A stretch of DNA of 23,775 nucleotides from a virus, in IMG/VR virus record IMGVR_UViG_3300037488_000722, positions 1 to 23,775 of that record. One strand, 5' to 3'. The translations under genes were made by a program, and so were the position numbers. Below, one piece after another: positions 16,000 to 23,521 of this stretch. Numbering within the stretch: position 1 is the first letter of the stretch; the number at the start of each line of letters is the position of its first letter. The notes beneath the pieces are model-generated. The model worked only from the letters and a program-made list of their open reading frames with translations. It did no database searches and had not been told where the DNA came from.

Positions 16000-16889
16000 T
16001 CCTCCTGAATCAGCCTCACACTCCTTGGGCGTGCATGTTTGCCGAAGCCTTCAGCGAGCTTGAGATCCACATACCGGAATGGAGGTTTGAGCTAAGGGAT
16101 CTTCCAGAGAATGTCTCCGTCGTTCCGGTGGACGATATTTTACCCCAATCGTACGACTGCATCATCACTGATTTCGCCCATGATGATTTTGCCAAAGTGT
16201 CAACGAAAAGGAGGATTTCAGTTGTTCACATTGAGCAAAACATTGGGGATGAGAGCCACAGAAAGCTGATTGAGAAGGTGTACGCCTCAAATGACTTCGT
16301 GGTTGCCGTTACGGACCACAAGAAATGGACTTTGCAGGATTTTGCTTTGTCTCCGAAGACTCGCGTAATCAACTGTATCGCTCCAGAAAACCCGATGCTT
16401 CCATTGGATACAGGTATCATTGGATGCGTTCAGAATCGGATGACGCCTGAAAAGATGGCCATTTGGGACGCTGTTGCAGAGCATCAAAACTGCGTTGCTA
16501 TTGGGCATTTCAACGCCATCACCAAAGGAGGGGCTTTCGTTCCAAACGGGACAAACGCATATCTATCCGTTCTCAAGACGCTTTCAGTGTTTGTGAATGT
16601 GGTCAGCGGAGACGCTTTTGGCATGTCCCCAGTTGAAGCAATGTCCTTTGGAATCCCAATGGTAACTGGCTTCTCAAGGGACATCGAAGACGAGTTCATT
16701 TCCGGGTGGAACTGCCTGATGACAGACAACCGTGGACACAGATCGGCATTGCAAATAGCCGCCTTTGCAATTCAACTCCGCAATGACCAGTCCCTCCGTG
16801 AGCGCATTGGAAGTGCCGGAAGGGACACGGTTAGGCGCATCTTCTCCAAAGAGAAATTCAGAAGCTCTTTTGAAGAGATCATGTCATAA
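15996..16889 (+). CDS. GT4-type glycosyltransferase (GT-B fold)
   Basis: The protein has 297 residues from ATG 15996. The C-terminal half carries DAFGMSPVEAMSFGIPMV at 206-223, the nucleotide-sugar-binding E-x7-E element of GT4 enzymes with the first Glu as Asp. It also has the usual end helix with LRNDQSLRERIGSAGRDTVR. The N-terminal half is short for GT-B and lacks a clear Gly-rich loop, so the acceptor domain may be reduced. Base composition looks lower in GC than the neighbouring portal (about 43% in two sampled lines against 62% in one portal line), which suggests recent transfer. It ends 9 bases before the portal start and closes the modification cassette. Confidence 0.8.
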   Translation: MILLNQPHTPWACMFAEAFSELEIHIPEWRFELRDLPENVSVVPVDDILPQSYDCIITDFAHDDFAKVSTKRRISVVHIEQNIGDESHRKLIEKVYASNDFVVAVTDHKKWTLQDFALSPKTRVINCIAPENPMLPLDTGIIGCVQNRMTPEKMAIWDAVAEHQNCVAIGHFNAITKGGAFVPNGTNAYLSVLKTLSVFVNVVSGDAFGMSPVEAMSFGIPMVTGFSRDIEDEFISGWNCLMTDNRGHRSALQIAAFAIQLRNDQSLRERIGSAGRDTVRRIFSKEKFRSSFEEIMS

Positions 16890-16898
16890 CGATTTCAA

Positions 16899-19202
16899 AT
16901 GAGTTTTTCAACGCCAGCGCAGGTTCAGGACATCATCCAACAGATGCTCTACGCCGACATGTGGCGTGGCCAGAACCGTGCGAACATCAACAACCTGTTC
17001 AACGGATTCCCTCCGTACACGCCAAACGAGCAGCGTGACAACAGGATCGACTTCAACGTAAACGACCTGTCTGGCACCCGGATCATCTTCCAAGCCCACC
17101 AGACGTACACCAAGGCGTTCCAAGGGGCTCCGAGGTACTTCGACGTGGCATTGGACACCGGCCCGAAGTTCAAGCGTGAAGTCTGGTCGGAGATCATCTC
17201 CAAGGAAATCAACCGCATCATGAAGCGGTCGGAGACCTACTCCAACACGATGGACTCCCAGTTCGGGGCGTCGGTGCTTCATGGCGTTGGCCCGGTTGTC
17301 TGGCCACGGGATGGCGCTTGGTGCCCGACTGCAAAGGGACCAGAGGACATTCTGGTTCCGATGAACACCCTGCGTTCGCTGGAAAACCTACAGTATTTCG
17401 CGGTCCAGATGACAATGACGAGCAAGGAGCTTGTGAGGCTTGCGGCTGGCAACGCTGACGGAGCGTGGAATCAGCCGATGCTCAAGGAGATCATCCAGAA
17501 GCTCGCTGAACAGACGAAGTTCAACATGGGAAACGTGCCGTTCAATCAGTGGCAGTTCCCTGAGAAGGTGGCGGAGTATTTCAAGGAGAACTCGACGTAC
17601 CTTGGAAGCGACACTTGCCCAACCATTCGATGCTGGGACTTCTACTTCGTTGACGACGACACCAGCGAGTGGCGGCGAAGGATCGTTGTTGATCCAAACA
17701 CGGTTTCCGTTCGTGGGCTCAACACGCGGGACACGTTCCTCTTCAATCCAAAGGATCGAAACTACGGAGCCAACAGCAACCACATCATGAGCGTGCTATT
17801 TGCGGACGGATGCGTGGTTGCACCCTACAAGTGGCATTCGATCCGGTCGCTTGGCTACCTGCTTTACGCGGTTTGCCATGCGAACAACCGGATTCGGTCC
17901 AAGTTCTACTCCGCTGTCATGGAGTCCATGCAGTGGTACTTCCGCAACAACCCGGATGGCGACGAGGAGCGGCTTGAGCGGGTGGACTTGCACCACCTCG
18001 GCGTCATTCCAAACGGGGTGACGTGGGTTCTTCCGCAGGAACGCCACACCATCGACAAGGACCTCGTTGGCGCTGCATTCTCGATGAACCGGCAACTCAT
18101 GGCCGAAAGCGCGGCTTCGTACGTCCAGGACGCCGACAACGGCAGCGGGAAGGAGCAAACGGCCACCGAAGTCATGGCGAAGGTCCAACAGGCCAATGCG
18201 CTTGTTGGATCCATGCTGACCTACGCCTACCGCATCAAGGGTTCCGAGTACCGGGAGATTGCACGCCGGTTCTGTTCCGTAGACAGCGTGGACACCAACC
18301 GCTTCCGCGAGCGTTGCATGGCTCAAGGCGTGGACAAGGCGGTATTTGACGACATCGAAGCGTGGGACATCAACCCGATCAAAGTCGGTGGCGCTGGCAA
18401 CAAGATCCTCCAGATGGCTCAGGCTCAAGCCATGATGCAGGTTTACGACCGATACAGCCCGAAAGGTCAGGCAGTCATTCGTCGTCAGTATGCCGAAGCT
18501 GCAATGGACAACCCGGAACTTGCTCAGGAAATCGAACCCGAGCAGGAACAACAGGCTTCAAGCTCCGAGGAGAAGGCTACGCTGTCTTGGGGAACCCTCA
18601 TGGATGGCAAGCAAGTGGTCATCTCCGGATACATCAACACGATTGAGTACGTTGAGACCTTGCTGAAGATGCTGGTTGAGGACGTGGCTACCGTGTCGCA
18701 GACCGGCCAGACTCCACCCGTCAATCGCATTATCGGCTACGAGACTGTTCTGAAGACCTTGGATGGGTACATTCGCGAGATTGGTGCCGATCCCAACCAG
18801 AAGGGCCGCGTTCAGTCCTACATGGACCTCATGGGACAAATTCAGAACCGGCTTAAGGCGTGGATCCAGCAGACTCAGGAAGCCATGCAGGCGCAGCAGG
18901 AACAGGGCGCTGGCGGCGAAGGTCAGGCTGAGATGGTCAAGGCTCAGACTGAGGCTGAAATCTCCAAGGCGCGCGCTTTGCAAGAGATGGAGCAGGACCA
19001 GATTCGGTTCCAGAACGAGAACATGCGGAAGGACGCGCAAGCCGTTCTTGAAGCCCAGCGTTCCAATCTTCGGGTTGAAGCCGAGACCCAGGCGACGGCA
19101 GCCAGAACCCAAGCTGAAATTGCGGCGAGTGCTGCAAAGACGGCGGCTGACATCGAGTTCAAAGGCGCGAAAGCGGAGGCAGTACGCCCCGCGTACACAT
19201 GA
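16899..19202 (+). CDS. Portal protein
   Basis: The protein has 767 residues. It is the dodecameric ring at the capsid vertex through which DNA passes. The N-terminal and central part has the pattern of large podovirus portals: an early helical region with NRIDFNVND and AHQTYTKAFQGAP, a middle with Trp-rich beta segments and SFGA/HGVGPVVWP, and a helical stretch NRIRSKFYSAVMES. The last 120 residues are almost all Gln, Ala, Glu and Arg and form a long coiled coil, matching the C-terminal barrel or tail seen in several portals. It is bigger than the 500-550 residues of T7 and near P22 size. It follows the terminase-plus-cassette and precedes the scaffold. The call rests on size, order and composition. 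Confidence 0.8.
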   Translation: MSFSTPAQVQDIIQQMLYADMWRGQNRANINNLFNGFPPYTPNEQRDNRIDFNVNDLSGTRIIFQAHQTYTKAFQGAPRYFDVALDTGPKFKREVWSEIISKEINRIMKRSETYSNTMDSQFGASVLHGVGPVVWPRDGAWCPTAKGPEDILVPMNTLRSLENLQYFAVQMTMTSKELVRLAAGNADGAWNQPMLKEIIQKLAEQTKFNMGNVPFNQWQFPEKVAEYFKENSTYLGSDTCPTIRCWDFYFVDDDTSEWRRRIVVDPNTVSVRGLNTRDTFLFNPKDRNYGANSNHIMSVLFADGCVVAPYKWHSIRSLGYLLYAVCHANNRIRSKFYSAVMESMQWYFRNNPDGDEERLERVDLHHLGVIPNGVTWVLPQERHTIDKDLVGAAFSMNRQLMAESAASYVQDADNGSGKEQTATEVMAKVQQANALVGSMLTYAYRIKGSEYREIARRFCSVDSVDTNRFRERCMAQGVDKAVFDDIEAWDINPIKVGGAGNKILQMAQAQAMMQVYDRYSPKGQAVIRRQYAEAAMDNPELAQEIEPEQEQQASSSEEKATLSWGTLMDGKQVVISGYINTIEYVETLLKMLVEDVATVSQTGQTPPVNRIIGYETVLKTLDGYIREIGADPNQKGRVQSYMDLMGQIQNRLKAWIQQTQEAMQAQQEQGAGGEGQAEMVKAQTEAEISKARALQEMEQDQIRFQNENMRKDAQAVLEAQRSNLRVEAETQATAARTQAEIAASAAKTAADIEFKGAKAEAVRPAYT

Positions 19203-19495
19203 AAACACCCAAGCAACTGTTTCACCGAGAAGAGAACAAGGCGGATGTTCGATGGCTTGCAGGCATCATTGACGATCCGCGGTTTGAGCAAGTCCTTCTC
19301 ATGGTGGAGGCGAATCTTCACGGGAACATGGCAAACATCACTGGGCCAAATCAGATGATGATCGACAACGCCATCCGCATTGGGATGCACCGATTCCGGA
19401 CTGAATTACTCCACTTCGCAAGTCCCGCGTCCAAGCCCCAGCAATGGGCGATGCCTCCCGTTCTTCACGATCCCGACCGTCCAGCAACAACGTAA
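19199..19495 (+). CDS. Small protein between portal and scaffold, unknown function
   Basis: The protein has 98 residues, with a charged N-terminus (MKTPKQLFHREENKADVRW), a helical middle and a Pro-rich end (PPVLHDPDRPATT). No family is recognised. The ATG overlaps the portal stop (ATGA, 19199-19202). No Shine-Dalgarno is visible, so coupling to portal translation is likely. Position suggests a small head protein or assembly factor. Confidence 0.7.
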   Translation: MKTPKQLFHREENKADVRWLAGIIDDPRFEQVLLMVEANLHGNMANITGPNQMMIDNAIRIGMHRFRTELLHFASPASKPQQWAMPPVLHDPDRPATT

Positions 19496-19507
19496 TACCC
19501 AAAGCAA

Positions 19508-20794
19508 ATGCCAACAGAAGCACCTCCAGCACCGTCGTCAGCGATGGATTCGTCGTTTGACGCCCTTATCGACGCAGCGCCAGTTGATTCAAGGTATCAG
19601 GCGGCACAACCCCCCCAAGCGCAGGAGCCGTCTGCAAGGGAGTCAGCGCCGTCAAAGCCTGCCGAGACTCCGAAGGCGGAGACGACTCCTGACGCGCCCA
19701 AGGCCCAGGAATCCGCGCCCGACTTGGACCTGTCAGATGGGCTTGGAAAGCTCCGCAAGCAAGCAGCCAAGCCGCAAGCCACTGCTGCCGTTGAACCAGA
19801 CAACGCTCCGGTTGACGCTCCAAAGACCCCAAAAGCCCTGCGTGAAGCCTATGACCTTTCCAAGAAGGAAAACGCTTCCCTCCAAGCCAAGATCCAAGAG
19901 CTTGCCAAGGCAAAGGAAGAGGGAACCAAAGCTGAAGTCGCGAAAGTTCAGTCCGAACTGAACGTTAAGATCGAACAGCTTCAAAAGAAGTACGAAGACA
20001 ACGAGACCCGGCTTCGCTACGTCGATTACGAGCGTTCCGACGAGCACATCGAGAAGTACCAGAAACCTTTGGACGAAGCGTGGAGTCGCGCAGGAACTCA
20101 GTTGCGCGGGTACAACGCCCAGCTTCCAGATGGCACCACTCGCCCGTTTCAGGGAAGCGATCTTGTAGAGCTTGTCACGATGGAGCCGGGTTCTGCCCAT
20201 GAAAAGGCAGAGCAGATGTTTGGTTCCGCCCGTGGAGCCTACGTCATGCGCTACGTTGAGAAGATCCGCGACTTGAACGACGCCAAGAACGAGGCGGTTG
20301 AGGATTGGAAGAAGCGCGGGTCCGAATACCAAGCGGAACAGACCCGGACTCGCGAAGAGACGATGCAATTCGCGATCAAGAACTACGAGGGCCGTCAGGA
20401 GCAGCTTCGGAAAGATGCGCCTGACCTGTTCGACTTCAACCCGGAGGACTCTGTTGGCAAGGAAGCCAAGGAGTACGTCGAATCCCGCGAGAAGTTGAAT
20501 GCGCTGGCATTCCGAGGGATTGGCTTGAAAGAAGGCGTCACTCCTCAAGAGCGGGCGACCATCATGAGCAAGGCGCAGGCTGAAGTTGCCGCCGCCTCTC
20601 GCATCCTTCCGTATCACATCGTCCGCGCAAACAAGGCGGAGGAGCGAATCAAGGAACTGGAGGGCAAGATTGCGAAACTCCAAGGCACGGAACCGGGTCC
20701 TGGCGGCAAGGCGTCGGTCAATGGAGGCGCAAAGGCGGCTGGACCTAAGAGCTTCAGTGATCTTATTGACGAGGCTCCTGCGCTTGTTCGTTGA
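19508..20794 (+). CDS. Probable scaffolding protein
   Basis: The protein has 428 residues and lies directly upstream of the major capsid gene. The first 110 residues are disordered, rich in Ala, Pro, Lys and Ser. Residues 115-170 form a charged coiled coil, and more Glu/Lys/Arg-rich helices follow to about 395. The C-terminus is Gly-rich and then ends in SFSDLIDEAPALVR. The motif S-F-x-x-L-I-D-x-A-P occurs at residues 16-25 and again at 415-424. Scaffolds typically have a central coiled coil and a short capsid-binding element at one end, so this is consistent. There is no enzyme motif, and no protease domain is seen in the window. The start ATG lacks a Shine-Dalgarno. Confidence 0.75.
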   Translation: MPTEAPPAPSSAMDSSFDALIDAAPVDSRYQAAQPPQAQEPSARESAPSKPAETPKAETTPDAPKAQESAPDLDLSDGLGKLRKQAAKPQATAAVEPDNAPVDAPKTPKALREAYDLSKKENASLQAKIQELAKAKEEGTKAEVAKVQSELNVKIEQLQKKYEDNETRLRYVDYERSDEHIEKYQKPLDEAWSRAGTQLRGYNAQLPDGTTRPFQGSDLVELVTMEPGSAHEKAEQMFGSARGAYVMRYVEKIRDLNDAKNEAVEDWKKRGSEYQAEQTRTREETMQFAIKNYEGRQEQLRKDAPDLFDFNPEDSVGKEAKEYVESREKLNALAFRGIGLKEGVTPQERATIMSKAQAEVAAASRILPYHIVRANKAEERIKELEGKIAKLQGTEPGPGGKASVNGGAKAAGPKSFSDLIDEAPALVR

Positions 20795-20837
20795 CAAGAC
20801 GATGCTCTAGGGAGTAATCCATCGCTTGGTGTAAATA

Positions 20838-20856
20838 CTTCAGCCCACCACTGAAG
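20838..20856 (+). other. Small hairpin in the capsid leader region
   Basis: CTTCAG (20838-20843) and CTGAAG (20851-20856) pair perfectly around a 7-base loop. A second small stem (GCCG/CGGC, 20885-20896) lies downstream. Together with the terminator-like hairpin they suggest a folded RNA between scaffold and capsid genes. Function unknown. Confidence 0.4.
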
Positions 20857-20921
20857 GGTCAGAGGAGACCGCAAACCTCAAGCGCCGTTCAGCGGCAAGC
20901 CCACCCAAGGGCCGGTTTCGC

Positions 20922-20970
20922 AACCGGGATTGGTTCAAGGATCACAAATCCTGCAACCTCCCGGTTTTTT
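20922..20970 (+). terminator. Rho-independent terminator-like hairpin before the capsid gene
   Basis: The outer arms AACCGGGA (20922-20929) and TCCCGGTT (20959-20966) pair perfectly. Inside are two further helices, GGTT with AACC and AGGAT with ATCCT, around a CACAA loop. The last T of the stem runs into six Ts (20965-20970). This is the strongest terminator signal in the window. It would limit read-through from packaging and scaffold genes into the capsid gene, so capsid expression would need a promoter downstream of it or partial read-through. Confidence 0.75.
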
Positions 20971-20989
20971 CGCGTACCGATGAGGCCAA

Positions 20990-21014
20990 GTACCAACTAG
21001 CGCGAGGTAGGTAC
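20990..21014 (+). other. Hairpin just before the capsid start
   Basis: GTACC (20990-20994) pairs with GGTAC (21010-21014) with a further partial stem inside. It covers the GAGGTAGG stretch (21004-21011) that is the only purine-rich element before the capsid ATG at 21026. That stretch is 14 bases away, far for a Shine-Dalgarno. A translational control role is possible but unproven. Confidence 0.35.
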
Positions 21015-21025
21015 ACACTTCATTT

Positions 21026-22615
21026 ATGGCCGCAGCAGATGTTATCAGTTGTCGCGCCTTCACGGACATCCTGATTACTCAGGAGCCGGTGTATGACACC
21101 GAAATCGTGAAGGACATTCGTCCCTCCGCCTCCGGGCTGTTGGGCTACTACATGACGGCACCGTGGGATGCTTTCACATCCACGACTCACACGTTTGACC
21201 GTGTGAAAGCCGTCTTTCCGAACCTGACCAAGCCTTGGCGTGCTACGACCTCAGGCAACTGCGTCGGGACTCCGTGCGATCCGGTCTCCAACCAGATTGG
21301 CATGGGCAACCAGCGGTTCACTTACTCGCTGGAGGAGCAGTCTTGGGAATCCCAACTCATGTGCTTTGACGAGCAGATGACGCGGACCAAGGCCAAGGAA
21401 AGTATCGCCTACTTCATCTCCGACATCCTGCGTCCGGCGACTCAGTGGATCACGAATTTCTGGCTGATGCGTCAGGCGATGCAGTTGTCCGGACGAAAGA
21501 TTGTCGTGACCACTCCGGTTGCTGGCCAGCTTCCTGAGTTCGACTTCTCTTGGGACACGGACTCCGAAGGCAACGATGTCTACGAGTACCTGAACATCAC
21601 CAACGCTGACACTGGCGCTCCGATTGACCCCACGGGTCTTCTGACGCAGAACGTGCTTCAGCGCGAAGTGTTCCCGCTCTATCAGGTGGGCGCAACCGAA
21701 GCCGGTAAGAACGAGTACAACAAGCTCGAACTGCACACCGACATCGACTCCGCGCATTACCTGAGTCGCGAAGACCCGACGCTGTACAACCAGTGGCGTT
21801 TCAACGAGTTCGACAAGGCTTCGGCTGAGTACTACAAATACGGATTCACCGGCATTGTTGGCGACTACATGGTGAAGGTCTGGCAGACGCCGCTTCGGTT
21901 CAACCGGGTGTCCACGGGTCGGTTCCAGATGGTTCAGCCGTACGTCAATCGTGCGGTCACGAACGGTCTCGGCAACTTCCCGAACCCCGACTACCAGAAC
22001 GCTTGGTATCAGTTCAGCCAGATCAACAACCCGGCTGGCCTGCGATTCATGACCTTCTCCCCGGAGGCTGTGAATCCCCAGATGCCGTACCTCGTTCGCT
22101 CCTACGCTGGTCAGTGGCGCTTCGCCATCGACAACCTGGGCGCGGATTGCGACGGCAAGCCGATTGCCAACTACCGCCGCAACAAGGGCAAGTGGTGGGC
22201 TGACTTCCGCTGGGCCATGAAGGCGGAACATCCGGAGTTCCTTGTCAGCATCTTCCACCTCCGCCAGCCGCCTTGCTTGACCATTGTTGAACCTTGCGGT
22301 GAAGACCCCGGCTACCCCGAGCAGGTCTACGACAGCGCGAACGATGCGTGCGATACTACGATCACGTTCGTTGCGGTTGCCCGAGCCAGTGGGACGTTCT
22401 CCATCCCGGCAAACGGCGTAACCTGCAACGGCAATGCCGTGGCAACTGGAGCACTTTCCAACGCTACTCTGGCTGGCTTTGTTGCCGCCCTTCAAGTGGC
22501 TTGGGATGCGGCTAATCGGGATGGTACTTGGAGCGTGGTTGACGCCGCCTCCAACACCATTCAGGTCACTGGCACCACCTGCGAAAACGTGGGCTTGGCG
22601 TTCATCGTTGACTAA
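21026..22615 (+). CDS. Probable major capsid protein
   Basis: The protein has 529 residues. It follows the scaffold and is preceded by a structured leader and followed by hairpins, as highly expressed capsid genes often are. Residues 1-430 are mixed alpha/beta with many Trp, Tyr and Phe, including a FDEQMTRTKAKESIAYF helix and a NKGKWWADFRWAMK segment. Residues 440-529 form an extra beta-rich part (TITFVAVARASGTFSIPANG...) with Gly/Ala/Thr repeats, like an added surface domain. Ten cysteines are present. The start ATG lies in the ATTTATGG context. The capsid call rests on gene order and size rather than a recognised signature, so the HK97 fold is assumed. Confidence 0.75.
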   Translation: MAAADVISCRAFTDILITQEPVYDTEIVKDIRPSASGLLGYYMTAPWDAFTSTTHTFDRVKAVFPNLTKPWRATTSGNCVGTPCDPVSNQIGMGNQRFTYSLEEQSWESQLMCFDEQMTRTKAKESIAYFISDILRPATQWITNFWLMRQAMQLSGRKIVVTTPVAGQLPEFDFSWDTDSEGNDVYEYLNITNADTGAPIDPTGLLTQNVLQREVFPLYQVGATEAGKNEYNKLELHTDIDSAHYLSREDPTLYNQWRFNEFDKASAEYYKYGFTGIVGDYMVKVWQTPLRFNRVSTGRFQMVQPYVNRAVTNGLGNFPNPDYQNAWYQFSQINNPAGLRFMTFSPEAVNPQMPYLVRSYAGQWRFAIDNLGADCDGKPIANYRRNKGKWWADFRWAMKAEHPEFLVSIFHLRQPPCLTIVEPCGEDPGYPEQVYDSANDACDTTITFVAVARASGTFSIPANGVTCNGNAVATGALSNATLAGFVAALQVAWDAANRDGTWSVVDAASNTIQVTGTTCENVGLAFIVD

Positions 22616-22620
22616 ACCTT

Positions 22621-22681
22621 CGCCCCATTCGCCGGGGCGTAAGCGCGGGGTGGGTTGTCTTGGGTATTCAGCCCATCCCGC
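22621..22681 (+). terminator. Two tandem hairpins after the capsid gene
   Basis: CGCCCC (22621-22626) pairs with GGGGCG (22634-22639). A second stem pairs 22645-22654 with 22672-22681 over ten positions with one G-T wobble around a 17-base loop. Neither is followed by a clear T-run, so they may act as an mRNA stabiliser, an attenuator or a weak terminator downstream of the capsid gene. Confidence 0.45.
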
Positions 22682-22699
22682 GTCACTTTCTTACAGACC

Positions 22700-22987
22700 A
22701 TGAAAACGATTGATTCGCGAGCAAGGAACGGTTCCGGCCAACTGATGGGGCATCCCATGCGGAAGGAGGAGGAAGTCACGGGCGTTGAGTTCATGCCTCC
22801 ATCCGGGTTGGACCTGAAGGGTCGGAAGGGGACCGCGACAGTCGCATGGTCTCGCAAATCCGATGGCAAGATGGTCATCACCTCCGTAAACGGCGTCAGC
22901 ATTGGTGCCGACGACGAAGAGGATGATTCCATGGAAATGGAAGACGCCCAGGCAGGAGCCGAGGTTCCCGCCGAAGAGATGGCTTAA
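22700..22987 (+). CDS. Small acidic-tailed probable head protein, unknown function
   Basis: The protein has 95 residues from ATG 22700. The N-terminal half is basic and Gly-rich and the middle forms short beta strands (GTATVAWSRKSDGKMVITSVNG). The end is strongly acidic (DDEEDDSMEMEDAQ). A longer frame from 22655 runs into the hairpin and is less likely. No family is recognised. A decoration or head-completion role is possible from the place right after the capsid gene. Confidence 0.65.
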   Translation: MKTIDSRARNGSGQLMGHPMRKEEEVTGVEFMPPSGLDLKGRKGTATVAWSRKSDGKMVITSVNGVSIGADDEEDDSMEMEDAQAGAEVPAEEMA

Positions 22988-22999
22988 CCAACAAATCAC

Positions 23000-23518
23000 A
23001 TGTCAACCCCATACGTACCAAGTGGCCAATTATTGCTGTATCTTGCGAACAATGTTCTCAAGCTCTACAACGAAACCTACCGAGAAGGCGTTTCGGCTGG
23101 GGCTTTGGCTGCCGCAAACAACGGGACCCCGCTTCCTCCAGATGCAACGACTCAGGAGTTGTTGGATTACATTGGGGGAACCATGCAAAAGTACATCCCC
23201 TCAGACCTGAGGAGCATTTTCATTCAACAGCTTTTGACGTTCCTGCAAAGGCACTCGGTGTTGACTGGATCGGCTCCTTTGAGCGGGTCGATCAATCCAA
23301 ACGGCCTTGGTGGCGCGTTCCTTACTATCGAAGGCGCTGAACCTGGAGACTTCGTGGATGTTTCGTTCAGCGATGGCCTTGGCGCATCCCCGTACCAAGT
23401 GACCGCTTTGGTTAGCGCACTGAATACGGTGACTGTCGGGATATGGAATCCCCCCGGATTCTTCACTCTGGATCTGAATGGAAAAACGGCATACGTCAGG
23501 GTCACAAAGAGGACCTAA
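23000..23518 (+). CDS. Probable virion protein, unknown function
   Basis: The protein has 172 residues. Residues 1-90 are helical (LLLYLANNVLKLYNETYREG, then IPSDLRSIFIQQLLTFLQRH). Residues 95-172 form a small beta-rich domain (GGAFLTIEGAEPGDFVDVSF, FTLDLNGKTAYVRVTKRT). This helix-plus-beta-sandwich pattern resembles small trimeric virion proteins with an attachment part and a surface domain, but no family is recognised. It starts 12 bases after the previous stop without a Shine-Dalgarno. Confidence 0.7.
   Translation: MSTPYVPSGQLLLYLANNVLKLYNETYREGVSAGALAAANNGTPLPPDATTQELLDYIGGTMQKYIPSDLRSIFIQQLLTFLQRHSVLTGSAPLSGSINPNGLGGAFLTIEGAEPGDFVDVSFSDGLGASPYQVTALVSALNTVTVGIWNPPGFFTLDLNGKTAYVRVTKRT
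23508..23513 (+). promoter_or_regulatory. Ribosome binding site AGAGGA
   Basis: AGAGGA lies 8 bases before the ATG at 23522. It is one of the clear Shine-Dalgarno sites in a window where most genes lack one. Confidence 0.6.
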
Positions 23519-23521
23519 GCC

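Noticed and set aside
19733-20797. Minus-strand frame of 354 codons opposite the scaffold
   Set aside because: It has typical shadow composition (Leu, Arg, Val) and no partner genes on that strand here.
20791-20820. Possible sigma70 promoter with TTGACA and TAATCC
   Set aside because: The -35 box is perfect but the -10 box matches only about half and the spacing is 18 bases. It lies upstream of the terminator-like hairpin, so it would not by itself explain capsid expression.
20911-21000. tRNA-like stretch with GGTTCAA near 20932
   Set aside because: The GGTTCAA lies inside the terminator-like hairpin; no acceptor stem, anticodon arm or CCA end can be drawn.
21251-22495. Minus-strand frame of 414 codons opposite the capsid gene
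   Set aside because: It is a shadow of the capsid frame, rich in Val, Arg and Leu as expected from reverse reading of GC-rich coding sequence; no motif is present.
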